From Megachile rotundata (taxonomy: Eukaryota; Arthropoda; Insecta; Hymenoptera; Megachilidae), in contig NW_027473517.1 of assembly GCF_050947335.1 (NCBI RefSeq), forward strand, positions 62,001 to 126,000: 64,000 nucleotides of DNA, in the 5' to 3' direction. Positions 25,575 to 39,610 of this stretch are shown here, piece after piece. Below the pieces are notes generated by a model. It saw only the letters and a list, made by a program, of their open reading frames with translations. It was not told the DNA's origin and ran no database searches. The position numbers and the translations under genes were made by a program. Every line of letters begins with the position of its first letter. The stretch's first letter is position 1.

Positions 25575-27562
25575 GCATAATATGGTTAATAATATGAGTT
25601 AGATTGATAATAGTGAGTGTAATAAGTATAGTGAATGTCGTTCTATCGATCATATCAGCACAATATGGTTAATTATATGAGTTAGATTGATAATACTAAG
25701 AGGAGTGAGTATAGTAATTGTCGTTCTATCGATCATATAAGCATAATATGGCTAATAATATGAGTTAGATTGATAATAATATGAGTAATGAGTATAGTAA
25801 TTGTAGTTCTATCGATCATATCAGCATAATATGGTTAATAATATGAGTTAGAATTATAATAATAAGAGTAATAAGTATAGTAATTGTCGTTCTATCGATC
25901 ATATCTGCATAATATGGTTAATAATATGAGTTAGATTGATAATAGTGAGTGTAATAAGTAGAGTGAATGTCGTTCTATCGATCATATCAGCATAATATGG
26001 GTAATAATATGAGTTGGATTGATAATAATAAGAGTAATGAGTACAGTAATTGTAGTTCTATCGATCATATAAGCATAATGTGGCTAATAATATGAGTCAG
26101 ATTCATAATAATAAGAGTAATAAGTATAGTAATTGTCGTTCTATCGATCATATAAGCATAATATGGCTAATAATATGAGTTAGATCTATAATAATAAGAG
26201 TAATAAGTATAGTAATTGTCGTTCTATCGATCATATAAGCACAATATGGCTAATAATAAGAGTTAGATTGATAATAATAAGAGTAATGAGTATAGTAATT
26301 GTCGTTCTATCGATCATATCTGCATAATATGGTTAATAATATGAGTTAGATTGATAATAATAAGAGTAATAAGTATAGTAATTGTCGTTATATCGATCAT
26401 ATAACCATAATATGGCTAATAGCATGAGATAGATTGATAATAATAAGAGTAATGAGTATAGTAATTGTCATTCTATCGATCATATCTGCATAATATGGTT
26501 AATAATATGAGTTAGATTGATAATAGTGAGTGTAATAAATATAGTAATTGTCGTTCTATCGCTCATATAAGCACAATATGGCTAATAATATGAGTTAGAT
26601 TGATAATAATAAGAGTAATAAGTATAGTAATTGTCGTTCTATCGATCATTTAAGCATAATATGGCGAATAATATGAGTTGGGTTGATAAAAATAAGAATA
26701 ATAAGTATAGTAATTGTCGTTCTATCGATCATATAAGCATAATATGGCTAATAATATGAGTTAGGTTGATAATAACAAGAGTAATAAGTATAGTAAATGT
26801 CGTGCTATCGATCATATCTGCATAATATGGTTAATAATATGAGTTAGATTGATAATAGTGAGTGTAATAAGTATAGTAATTGTCGTTCTGTCGATCATAT
26901 TAGCATAATATGGTTAATAAAATGAGTTAGATTGATAATAATAAGAGTAATAAGTATAGTATTTGGCGTTCTATAGATCATATAAGCACAATATGGCTAA
27001 TAATATAAGTTAGATTGATAATAATAAGAGTCATAAGTATAGTAATTGTCGTTCTATCGATCATATCTGCATAATATGGTTAATAATATGAGTTAGATTG
27101 ATCATAATAGGAGTAATAAGTATAGTCATTGTCGTTATATCGATCATATAACCATAATATGGCTAATAGCATGAGTTAGATTGATAATAATAAGAGTAAT
27201 GAGTATAGTAATTGTCGCTCTATCGATCATATCCGCATAATATGGTTAATAATATGAGTTAGATTGATAATAGTGAGTGTAATAAATATAGTAATTGTCG
27301 TTCTATCGCTCATATAAGCACAATATGGTTAATAATATGAGTTAGATTGATAATACTAAGAGGAGTGAGTATAGTAATTGTCGTTCTATCGATCATATTA
27401 GCATAATATGGCTAATAATATGAGTTAGATTGATAATAATAGGAGTAATGAGTATAGTAATTGTAGTTCTATCGATCATATCTGCATAATATGGTTAATA
27501 ATATGAGTTAGAATGATAATAATAAGAGTAATAAGTATAGTAATTGTCGTTCTATCGATCAT
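25575..27562 (+). repeat. 33-monomer tandem unit, shared part of copy 1
   Basis: This part matches 28314-30301 at an offset of 2739 bp (33 x 83). Landmarks are CAGCACAATATGG (25656 and 28395), AATAATATGAGTAATGAG, AGAATTATAAT, GAGTACAG, AGATCTATAAT and ATTTGGCG with CTATAGATC (26961 and 29700). The unit runs to about 28313. Its second half is the 89-monomer-offset block also found at 19.1-21.0 kb. Confidence 0.82.
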
Positions 27563-28313
27563 ATCTGCATAATATGGTTTATAATATGAGTTAGATTGAT
27601 AATAGTGAGTGTAATAAGTATAGTGAATGTCGTTCTATCGATCATATCAGCATAATATGGGTAATAATATGAGTTGGATTGATAATAATAAGAGTAATGA
27701 GTATAGTTATAGTAGTTCTATCGATCATATAAGCATAATGTGGCTAATAATATGAGTCAGATTCATAATAATAAGAGTAATAAGTATAGTAATTGTCGTT
27801 CTATCGATCATATAAGCATAATATGGCTAATAATATGAGTTAGATTTATAATAATAAGAGTAATAAGTATAGTAATTGTCGTTCTATCGATCATATAAGC
27901 ACAATATGGCTAATAATAAGAGTTAGATTGATGATAATAAGAGTAATAAGTATAGTAATTGTCGTTCTATCGATCATATCTGCATAATATGGTTAATAAT
28001 ATGAGTTAGATTGATAATAATAAGAGAAATAAGTATAGTAATTGTCGTTATATCGATCATATAACCATAATATGGCTAATAGCATGAGATAGATTGATAA
28101 TAATAAGAGTAATGAGTATAGTAATTGTCATTCTATCGATCATATCTGCATAATATGGTTAATAATATGAGTTAGATTGATAATAGTGAGTGTAATAAAT
28201 ATAGTAATTGTCGTTCTATCGCTCATATAAGCACAATATGGTTAATAATATGAGTTAGATTGATAATAATAAGAGCAATAAGTATAGTAATTGTCGTTCT
28301 ATCGATCATATAT

Positions 28314-30301
28314 GCGTAATATGGTTAATAATATGAGTTAGATTGATAATAGTGAGTGTAATAAGTATAGTGAATGTCGTTCTATCGATCATATCAGCAC
28401 AATATGGTTAATAATATGAGTTAGATTGATAATACTAAGAGGAGTGAGTATAGTAATTGTCGTTCTATCGATCATATAAGCATAATATGGCTAATAATAT
28501 GAGTTAGATTGATAATAATATGAGTAATGAGTATAGTAATTGTAGTTCTATCGATCATATCAGCATAATATGGTTAATAATATGAGTTAGAATTATAATA
28601 ATAAGAGTAATAAGTATAGTAATTGTCGTTCTATCGATCATATCTGCTTAATATGGTTAATAATATGAGTTAGATTGATAATAGTGAGTGTAATAAGTAG
28701 AGTGAATGTCGTTCTATCGATCATATCAGCATAATATGGGTAATAATATGAGTTGGATTGATAATAATAAGAGTAATGAGTACAGTAATTGTAGTTCTAT
28801 CGATCATATAAGCATAATGTGGCTAATAATATGAGTCAGATTCATAATAATAAGAGTAATAAGTATAGTAATTGTCGTTCTATCGATCATATAAGCATAA
28901 TATGGCTAATAATATGAGTTAGATCTATAATAATAAGAGTAATAAGTATAGTAATTGTCGTTCTATCGATCATATAAGCACAATATGGCTAATAATAAGA
29001 GTTAGATTGATAATAATAAGAGTAATAAGTATAGTAATTGTCGTTCTATCGATCATATCTGCATAATATGGTTAATAATATGAGTTAGATTGATAATAAT
29101 AAGAGTAATAAGTATAGTAATTGTCGTTATATCGATCATATAACCATAATATGGCTAATAGCATGAGATAGATTGATAATAATAAGAGTAATGAGTATAG
29201 TAATTGTCATTCTATCGATCATATCTGCATAATATGGTTAATAATATGAGTTAGATTGATAATAGTGAGTGTAATAAATATAGTAATTGTCGTTCTATCG
29301 CTCATATAAGCACAATATGGCTAATAATATGAGTTAGATTGATAATAATAAGAGTAATAAGTATAGTAATTGTCGTTCTATCGATCATTTAAGCATAATA
29401 TGGCGAATAATATGAGTTGGGTTGATAAAAATAAGAATAATAAGTATAGTAATTGTCGTTCTATCGATCATATAAGCATAATATGGCTAATAATATGAGT
29501 TAGGTTGATAATAACAAGAGTAATAAGTATAGTAAATGTCGTGCTATCGATCATATCTGCATAATATGGTTAATAATATGAGTTAGATTGATAATAGTGA
29601 GTGTAATAAGTATAGTAATTGTCGTTCTGTCGATCATATTAGCATAATATGGTTAATAAAATGAGTTAGATTGATAATAATAAGAGTAATAAGTATAGTA
29701 TTTGGCGTTCTATAGATCATATAAGCACAATATGCCTAATAATATAAGTTAGATTGATAATAATAAGAGTCATAAGTATAGTAATTGTCGTTCTATCGAT
29801 CATATCTGCATAATATGGTTAATAATATGAGTTAGATTGATAATAATAGGAGTAATAAGTATAGTCATTGTCGTTATATCGATCATATAACCATAATATG
29901 GCTAATAGCATGAGTTAGATTGATAATAATAAGAGTAATGAGTATAGTAGTTGTCGCTCTATCGATCATATCCGCATAATATGGTTAATAATATGAGTTA
30001 GATTGATAATAGTGAGTGTAATAAATATAGTAATTGTCGTTCTATCGCTCATATAAGCACAATATGGTTAATAATATGAGTTAGATTGATAATACTAAGA
30101 GGAGTGAGTATAGTAATTGTCGTTCTATCGATCATATTAGCATAATATGGCTAATAATATGAGTTAGATTGATAATAATAGGAGTAATGAGTATAGTAAT
30201 TGTAGTTCTATCGATCATATCTGCATAATATGGTTAATAATATGAGTTAGAATGATAATAATAAGAGTAATAAGTATAGTAATTGTCGTTCTATCGATCA
30301 T
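28314..30301 (+). repeat. 33-monomer tandem unit, copy 2 (partial)
   Basis: This is the second copy of 25575-27562. It ends near 30301, where copy 1 continues CATATCTGC and copy 2 continues CATATAAGC, joining the block that resembles 23575 onward. Private changes include ATCTGCTTAAT near 28640 and TATGCCTAAT near 29733. Confidence 0.82.
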
Positions 30302-30374
30302 ATAAGCATAATATGGTTAATAATATGAGTTAGAATGATAATAATAAGAGTAATAAGTATAGTAATTGTCGTTC

Positions 30375-33300
30375 TATCGATCATATCTGCATAATATGGT
30401 TAATAATATGAGTTAGATTTATAATAGTGAGTGTAATAAGTATAGTGAATGTCGTTCTATCGATCATATCAGCATAATGTGGGTAATAATATGAGTTAGA
30501 TTGATAATAGTGAGTGTAATAAGTAGAGTGAATGTCGTTCTATCGATCATATCAGCATAATATGGGTAATAATATGAGTTGGATTGATAATAATAAGAGT
30601 AATGAGTATAGTAATTGTAGTTCTATCGATCATATAAGCATAATGTGGCTAATAATATGAGTCAGATTCATAATAATAAGAGTAATAAGTATAGTAATTG
30701 TCGTTCTATCGATCATATAAGCATAATATGGCTAATAATATGAGTTAGATTGATAATAATAAGAGTAATAAGTATAGTAATTGTCGTTCTATCGATCATA
30801 TCTGCATAATATGGTTAATAATATGAGTTAGGTTGATAATAATAAGAGTAATAAGTATAGTAATTGTCGTTATATCGATCATATAACCATAATATGGCTA
30901 ATACCATGAGTTAGATTGATAATAATAAGAGTAATGAGTATAGTAATTGTCGTTCTATCGATCATATCTGCATAATATGGTTAATAATATGAGTTAGATT
31001 GATAATAGTGAGTGTAATAAATATTGTAATTGTCGTTCTATCGCTCATATAAGCACAATATGGTTAATAATATGAGTTAGATTGATAATAATAAGAGTAA
31101 TAAGTATAGTAATTGTCGTTCTATCGATCATATATGCATAATATGGTTAATAACACGAGTTAGATTGATAATAGTGAGTGTAATAAGTATAGTGAATGTC
31201 GTTCTATCGATCATATCAGCATAATATGGGTAATAATATGAGAAGGATTGATAATAATAAGAGTAATGAGTATAGTAATTGTAGTTCTATCGATCACTTA
31301 AGCATAATATGGCTAATAATATGAGTTAGATTGATAAAAATAAGAGTAATGAGTATAGTGATTGTAGTTCTATCGATCATATCTGCATAATATGGTTAAT
31401 AATATGAGTTAGATTTATAATAGTGAGTGTAAGAAGTATAGTGAATGTCGTTCTATCGATCATATCAGCATAATATGGGTAATAATATGAGTTGGATTGA
31501 TAATAATAAGAGTAATGAGTATAGTAGTTGTAGTTCTATCGATCATATCTGCATAATATGGTTAATAATATGAGTTAGATTGATAATAATAAGAGTAATA
31601 AATATAGTAATTGTCGTTATATCGATCATATAACCATAATATGGCTAATAGCATGAGTTAGATTGATAATAATAAGAGTAATGAGTATAGTAATTGTCGT
31701 TCTATCGATCATATCTGCATAATATGGTTAATAATATGAGTTAGATTGATAATAGTGAGTGTAATAAATATAGTAATTGTCGTTCTATCGCTCATATAAG
31801 CACAATATGGTTAATAATATGAGTTAGATTGATAATAATAAGAGTAATAAGTATAGTAATTGTCGTTCTATCGATCATATATGCATATTATGGGTAATAA
31901 TATGAGTTAGATTGATAATAGTGAGTGTAATAAGTATAGTGAATGTCGTTCTATCGATCATATCAGCATAATATGTGTAATAATATGAGTAGGATTGATA
32001 ATAATAAGAGTAATGAGTATAGTAATTGTAGTTCTATCGATCATTTAAGCATAATATGGCTAATAATATGAGTTAGATTGATAAAAATAAGAGTAGTGAG
32101 TATAGTAATTCTCGTTCTATCGATCACATAAGCATAATATGGCTAATAATATGAGTTAGATTGATAATAATAAGAGTAATGAGTATAGTAATTGTAGTTC
32201 TATCGATCATATCTGCATAATATGGTTAATAATATGAGTTAGAATGATAATAATAAGAGTAATAAGTATAGTAATTGTCGTTCTATCGATCATATCTGCA
32301 TAATATGGTTAATAATATGAGTTAGATTGATAATAGTGAGTGTAATAAGTAGAGTGAATGTCGTTCTATCGATCATATCAGCATAATATGGGTAATAATA
32401 TGAGTTGGATTGATAATAATAAGAGTAATGAGTACAGTAATTGTAGTTCTATCGATCATATAAGCATAATGTGGCTAATAATATGAGTCAGATTCATAAT
32501 AATAAGAGTAATAAGTATAGTAATTGTCGTTCTATCGATCATATAAGCATAATATGGCTAATAATATGAGTTAGATTTATAATAATAAGAGTAATAAGTA
32601 TAGTAATTGTCGTTCTATCGATCATATAAGCACAATATGGCTAATAATAAGAGTTAGATTGATAATAATAAGAGTAATAAGTATAGTAATTGTCGTTATA
32701 TCGATCATATAACCATAATATGGCTAATAGCATGAGATAGATTGATAATAATAAGAGTAATGAGTATAGTAATTGTCATTCTATCGATCATATCTGCATA
32801 ATATGGTTAATAATATGAGTTAGATTGATAATAGTGAGTGTAATAAATATAGTAATTGTCGTTCTATCGCTCATATAAGCACAATATGGCTAATAATATG
32901 AGTTAGATTGATAATAATAAGAGTAATAAGTATAGTAATTGTCGTTCTATCGATCATTTAAGCATAATATGGCGAATAATATGAGTTGGGTTGATAAAAA
33001 TAAGAATAATAAGTATAGTAATTGTCGTTCTATCGATCATATAAGCATAATATGGCTAATAATATGAGTTAGGTTGATAATAACAAGAGTAATAAGTATA
33101 GTAAATGTCGTGCTATCGATCATATCTGCATAATATGGTTAATAATATGAGTTAGATTGATAATAGTGAGTGTAATAAGTATAGTAATTGTCGTTCTGTC
33201 GATCATATTAGCATAATATGGTTAATAAAATGAGTTAGATTGATAATAATAAGAGTAATAAGTATAGTATTTGGCGTTCTATAGATCATATAAGCACAAT

Positions 33301-33777
33301 ATGGCTAATAATATGAGTTAGATTGATAATAATAAGAGTCATAAGTATAGTAATTGTCGTTCTATCGATCATATCTGCATAATATGGTTAATAATATGAG
33401 TTAGATTGATAATAATAGGAGTAATAAGTATAGTCATTGTCGTTATATCGATCATATAACCATAATATGGCTAATAGCATGAGTTAGATTGATAATAATA
33501 AGAGTAATGAGTATAGTAGTTGTCGTTCTATCGATCATATCCGCATAATATGGTTAATAATATGAGTTAGATTGATAATAGTGAGTGTAATAAATATAGT
33601 AATTGTCGTTCTATCGCTCATATAAGCACAATATGGTTAATAATATGAGTTAGATTGATAATACTAAGAGGAGTGAGTATAGTAATTGTCGTTCTATCGA
33701 TCATATTAGCATAATATGGCTAATAATATGAGTTAGATTGATAATAATAGGAGTAATGAGTATAGTAATTGTAGTTC
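30375..33777 (+). repeat. 41-monomer tandem unit, copy 1 (3403 bp)
   Basis: The next copy starts at 33778, exactly 41 x 83 bp further on; ATAATGTGGG is at 30474 and 33877. This copy is shorter than the next because it has lost two monomers near 31544 (CATATCTGC where the other copy has CATATAAGC) and two more between that point and 33269, most likely near 32085. The unit near 32085 is chimeric, joining GATAAAAATAAGAGTA to a GTGAGTATAGTAATTCTCG ending. Confidence 0.8.
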
Positions 33778-36700
33778 TATCGATCATATCTGCATAATAT
33801 GGTTAATAATATGAGTTAGATTTATAATAGTGAGTGTAATAAGTATAGTGAATGTCGTTCTATCGATCATATCAGCATAATGTGGGTAATAATATGAGTT
33901 AGATTGATAATAGTGAGTGTAATAAGTAGAGTGAATGTCGTTCTATCGATCATATCAGCATAATATGGGTAATAATATGAGTTGGATTGATAATAATAAG
34001 AGTAATGAGTATAGTAATTGTAGTTCTATCGATCATATAAGCATAATGTGGCTAATAATATGAGTCAGATTCATAATAATAAGAGTAATAAGTATAGTAA
34101 TTGTCGTTCTATCGATCATATAAGCATAATATGGCTAATAATATGAGTTAGATTGATAATAATAAGAGTAATAAGTATAGTAATTGTCGTTCTATCGATC
34201 ATATCTGCATAATATGGTTAATAATATGAGTTGGATTGATAATAATAAGAGTAATAAGTATAGTAATTGTCGTTATATCGATCATATAACCATAATATGG
34301 CTAATACCATGAGTTAGATTGATAATAATAAGAGTAATGAGTATAGTAATTGTCGTTCTATCGATCATATCTGCATAATATGGTTAATAATATGAGTTAG
34401 ATTGATAATAGTGAGTGTAATAAATATTGTAATTGTCGTTCTATCGCTCATATAAGCACAATATGGTTAATAATATGAGTTAGATTGATAATAATAAGAG
34501 TAATAAGTGTAGTAATTGTCGTTCTATCGATCATATATGCATAATATGGTTAATAACATGAGTTAGATTGATAATAGTGAGTGTAATAAGTATAGTGAAT
34601 GTCGTTCTATCGATCATATCAGCATAATATGGGTAATAATATGAGAAGGATTGATAATAATAAGAGTAATGAGTATAGTAATTGTAGTTCTATCGATCAT
34701 TTAAGCATAATATGGCTAATAATATGAGTTAGATTGATAAAAATAAGAGTAATGAGTATAGTGATTGTAGTTCTATCGATCATATCTGCATAATATGGTT
34801 AATAATATGAGTTAGATTTATAATAGTGAGTGTAAGAAGTATAGTGAATGTCGTTCTATCGATCATATCAGCATAATATGGGTAATAATATGAGTTGGAT
34901 TGATAATAATAAGAGTAATGAGTATAGTAGTTGTAGTTCTATCGATCATATAAGCATAATGTGGCTAATAATATGAGTCAGATTCATAATAATAAGAGTA
35001 ATAAGTATAGTAATTGTCGTTCTATCGATCATATAAGCATAATATGGCTAATAATATGAGTTAGATTGATAATAATAAGAGTAATAAGTATAGTAATTGT
35101 CGTTCTATCGATCATATCTGCATAATATGGTTAATAATATGAGTTAGATTGATAATAATAAGAGTAATAAATATAGTAATTGTCGTTATATCGATCATAT
35201 AACCATAATATGGCTAATAGCATGAGTTAGATTGATAATAATAAGAGTAATGAGTATAGTAATTGTCGTTCTATCGATCATATCTGCATAATATGGTTAA
35301 TAATATGAGTTAGATTGATAATAGTGAGTGTAATAAATATAGTAATTGTCGTTCTATCGCTCATATAAGCACAATATGGTTAATAATATGAGTTAGATTG
35401 ATAATAATAAGTGTAATAAGTATAGTAATTGTCGTTCTATCGATCATATATGCATATTATGGGTAATAATATGAGTTAGATTGATAATAGTGAGTGTAAT
35501 AAGTATAGTGAATGTCGTTCTATCGATCATATCAGCATAATATGTGTAATAATATGAGTAGGATTGATAATAATAAGAGTAATGAGTATAGTAATTGTAG
35601 TTCTATCGATCATTTAAGCATAATATGGCTAATAATATGAGTTAGATTGATAAAAATAAGAGTAATGAGTATAGTGATTGTAGTTCTATCGATCATATCT
35701 GCATAATATGGTTAATAATATGAGTTAGATTGATAATAGTGAGTGTAATAAGTATAGTGAATGTCGTTCTATCGATCATATCAGCACAATATGGTTAATA
35801 ATATGAGTTAGATTGATAATACTAAGAGGAGTGAGTATAGTAATTGTCGTTCTATCGATCATATAAGCATAATATGGCTAATAATATGAGTTAGATTGAT
35901 AATAATAAGAGTAATGAGTATAGTAATTGTAGTTCTATCGATCATATCTGCATAATATGGTTAATAATATGAGTTAGAATGATAATAATAAGAGTAATAA
36001 GTATAGTAATTGTCGTTCTATCGATCATATCTGCATAATATGGTTAATAATATGAGTTAGATTGATAATAGTGAGTGTAATAAGTAGAGCGAATGTCGTT
36101 CTATCGATCATATCAGCATAATATGGGTAATAATATGAGTTGGATTGATAATAATAAGAGTAATGAGTACAGTAATTGTAGTTCTATCGATCATATAAGC
36201 ATAATGTGGCTAATAATATGAGTCAGATTCATAATAATAAGAGTAATAAGTATAGTAATTGTCGTTCTATCGATCATATAAGCACAATATGGCTAATAAT
36301 AAGAGTTAGATTGATAATAATAAGAGTAATAAGTATAGTAATTGTCGTTCTATCGATCATATCTGCATAATATGGTTAATAATATGAGTTAGATTGATAA
36401 TAATAAGAGTAATAAGTATAGTAATTGTCGTTATATCGATCATATAACCATAATATGGCTAATAGCATGAGATAGATTGATAATTATAAGAGTAATGAGT
36501 ATAGTAATTGTCATTCTATCGATCATATCTGCATAATATGGTTAATAATATGAGTTAGATTGATAATAGTGAGTGTAATAAATATAGTAATTGTCGTTCT
36601 ATCGCTCATATAAGCACAATATGGCTAATAATATGAGTTAGATTGATAATAATAAGAGTAATAAGTATAGTAATTGTCGTTCTATCGATCATTTAAGCAT

Positions 36701-37512
36701 AATATGGCGAATAATATGAGTTGGGTTGATAAAAATAAGAATAATAAGTATAGTAATTGTCGTTCTATCGATCATATAAGCATAATATGGCTAATAATAT
36801 GAGTTAGGTTGATAATAACAAGAGTAATAAGTATAGTAAATGTCGTGCTATCGATCATATCTGCATAATATGGTTAATAATATGAGTTAGATTGATAATA
36901 GTGAGTGTAATAAGTATAGTAATTGTCGTTCTGTCGATCATATTAGCATAATATGGTTAATAAAATGAGTTAGATTGATAATAATAAGAGTAATAAGTAT
37001 AGTATTTGGCGTTCTATAGATCATATAAGCACAATATGGCTAATAATATAAGTTAGATTGATAATAATAAGAGTCATAAGTATAGTAATTGTCGTTCTAT
37101 CGATCATATCTGCATAATATGGTTAATAATATGAGTTAGATTGATAATAATAGGAGTAATAAGTATAGTCATTGTCGTTATATCAATCATATAACCATAA
37201 TATGGCTAATAGCATGAGTTAGATTGATAATAATAAGAGTAATGAGTATAGTAGTTGTCGTTCTATCGATCATATCCGCATAATATGGTTAATAATATGA
37301 GTTAGATTGATAATAGTGAGTGTAATAAATATAGTAATTGTCGTTCTATCGCTCATATAAGCACAATATGGTTAATAATATGAGTTAGATTGATAATACT
37401 AAGAGGAGTGAGTATAGTAATTGTCGTTCTATCGATCATATTAGCATAATATGGCTAATAATATGAGTTAGATTGATAATAATAGGAGTAATGAGTATAG
37501 TAATTGTAGTTC
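33778..37512 (+). repeat. 45-monomer tandem unit, copy 2 (3735 bp)
   Basis: This is the longer copy of 30375-33777. It keeps the monomers missing from copy 1; the offset grows from 3403 bp at the start to 3735 bp by the ATTTGGCG marker (33269 and 37004). Private changes include AAGTAGAGCGAATG near 36094, AATTATAAG near 36483 and TATCAATC near 37183. Confidence 0.8.
36650..37400 (+). repeat. 9-monomer block repeated 15 monomers on (copy 1)
   Basis: This block matches 37895-38645 at an offset of 1245 bp (15 x 83). Landmarks are GTTGGGTTG or its variant, AAATGTCGTGC, TTCTGTCG, ATTTGGCG with CTATAGATC (37004 and 38249), GAGTCATAAG, AGTCATTG and ATCCGC. It ends where copy 1 has GATAATACTAAGAGG and copy 2 has GATAATAATAAGAG. 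Confidence 0.78.
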
Positions 37513-38783
37513 TATCGATCATATCTGCATAATATGGTTAATAATATGAGTTAGAATGATAATAATAAGAGTAATAAGTATAGTAATTGTCGTTCTATCG
37601 ATCATATCTGCATAATATGGTTTATAATATGAGTTAGATTGATAATAGTGAGTGTAATAAGTATAGTGAATGTCGTTCTATCGATCATATCAGCATAATA
37701 TGGGTAATAATATGAGTTGGATTGATAATAATAAGAGTAATGAGTATAGTAATAGTAGTTCTATCGATCATATAAGCATAATGTGGCTAATAATATGAGT
37801 CAGATTCATAATAATAAGAGTAATAAGTATAGTAATTGTCGTTCTATCGATCATATAAGCATAATATGGCTAATAATATGAGTTAGATTTATAATAATAA
37901 GAGTAATAAGTATAGTAATTGTCGTTCTATCGATCATTTAAGCATAATATGGCGAATAATAGGAGTTGGGTTGATAAAAATAAGAATAATAAGTATAGTA
38001 ATTGTCGTTCTATCGATCATATAAGCATAATATGGCTAATAATATGAGTTAGGTTGATAATAACAAGAGTAATAAGTATAGTAAATGTCGTGCTATCGAT
38101 CATATCTGCATAATATGGTTAATAATATGAGTTAGATTGATAATAGTGAGTGTAATAAGTATAGTAATTGTCGTTCTGTCGATCATATTAGCATAATATG
38201 GTTAATAAAATGAGTTAGATTGATAATAATAAGAGTAATAAGTATAGTATTTGGCGTTCTATAGATCATATAAGCACAATATGGCTAATAATATAAGTTA
38301 GATTGATAATAATAAGAGTCATAAGTATAGTAATTGTCGTTCTATCGATCATATCTGCATAATATGGTTAATAATATAAGTTAGATTGATAATAATAGGA
38401 GTAATAAGTATAGTCATTGTCGTTATATCGATCATATAACCATAATATGGCTAATAGCATGAGTTAGATTGATAATAATAAGAGTAATGAGTATAGTAGT
38501 TGTCGTTCTATCGATCATATCCGCATAATATGGTTAATAATATGAGTTAGATTGATAATAGTGAGTGTAATAAATATAGTAATTGTCGTTCTATCGCTCA
38601 TATAAGCACAATATGGTTAATAATATGAGTTAGATTGATAATAATAAGAGTAATAAGTATAGTAATTGTCGTTCTATCGATCATATATGCATAATATGGT
38701 TAATAATATGAGTTAGATTGATAATAGTGAGTGTAATAAGTATAGTGAATGTCGTTCTATCGATCATATCAGCATAATATGGC

Positions 38784-39610
38784 TAATAATATGAGTTAGA
38801 TTTATAATAATAAGAGTAATAAGTATAGTAATTGTCGTTCTATCGATCATATAAGCATAATATGGCTAATAATATGAGTTAGAGTGATAATACTAAGAGT
38901 AGTGAGTATAGTAATTCTCATTCTATCGATCATATAAGCATAATATGGCTAATAATATGAGTTAGATTGATAATAATAAGGGTAATAAGTATAGTAATTG
39001 TCGTTCTCTCGATCATATAAGCATAATATGGCTAATAATATGAGTTAGATTGATAATACTAAGAGGAGTGAGTATAGTAATTGTCGTTCTATCGATCATA
39101 TAAGCATAATATGGCTAATAATATGAGTTAGATTGATAATAATAAGAGTAATGAGTATAGGTAATTGTAGTTCTATCGATCATATCTGCATAATATGGTT
39201 AATAATATGAGTTAGAATGATAATAATAAGAGTAATAAGTATAGTAATTGTCGTTCTATCGACCATATCTGCATAATATGGTTTATAATATGAGTTAGAT
39301 TGATAATAGTGAGTGTAATAAGTATAGTGAATGTCGTTCTATCGATCATATCAGCATAATATGGGTAATAATATGAGTTGGATTGATAATAATAAGAGTA
39401 ATGAGTATAGTAATAGTAGTTCTATCGATCATATAAGCATAATGTGGCTAATAATATGAGTCAGATTCATAATAATAAGAGTAATTAGTATAGTAATTGT
39501 CGTTCTATCGATCATATAAGCATAATATGGCTAATAATATGAGTTAGATTTATAATAATAAGAGTAATAAGTATAGTAATTGTCGTTATATCGATCATAT
39601 AAGCACAATA
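38784..39610 (+). repeat. 10-monomer block repeated 29 monomers on (copy 1)
   Basis: Inside the 54-monomer unit this block matches about 41192-42017. The offset is 2408 bp before and 2407 bp after the 1-bp insertion at 39160. TTCTCTCGATC (39003 and 41411) and TTCTCATTC are shared. The copy at 41192 lacks the insertion. The pair recurs at 43267 and 45675 because the whole unit was duplicated. Confidence 0.75.
39094..39177 (+). repeat. 84-bp monomer with an extra G (copy 1)
   Basis: GATC starts at 39094 and the next at 39178. TATAGTAATTG reads TATAGGTAATTG here, adding one G at about 39160. The same change occurs at 43577-43660, which shows that the two are copies of one event. Confidence 0.9.
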
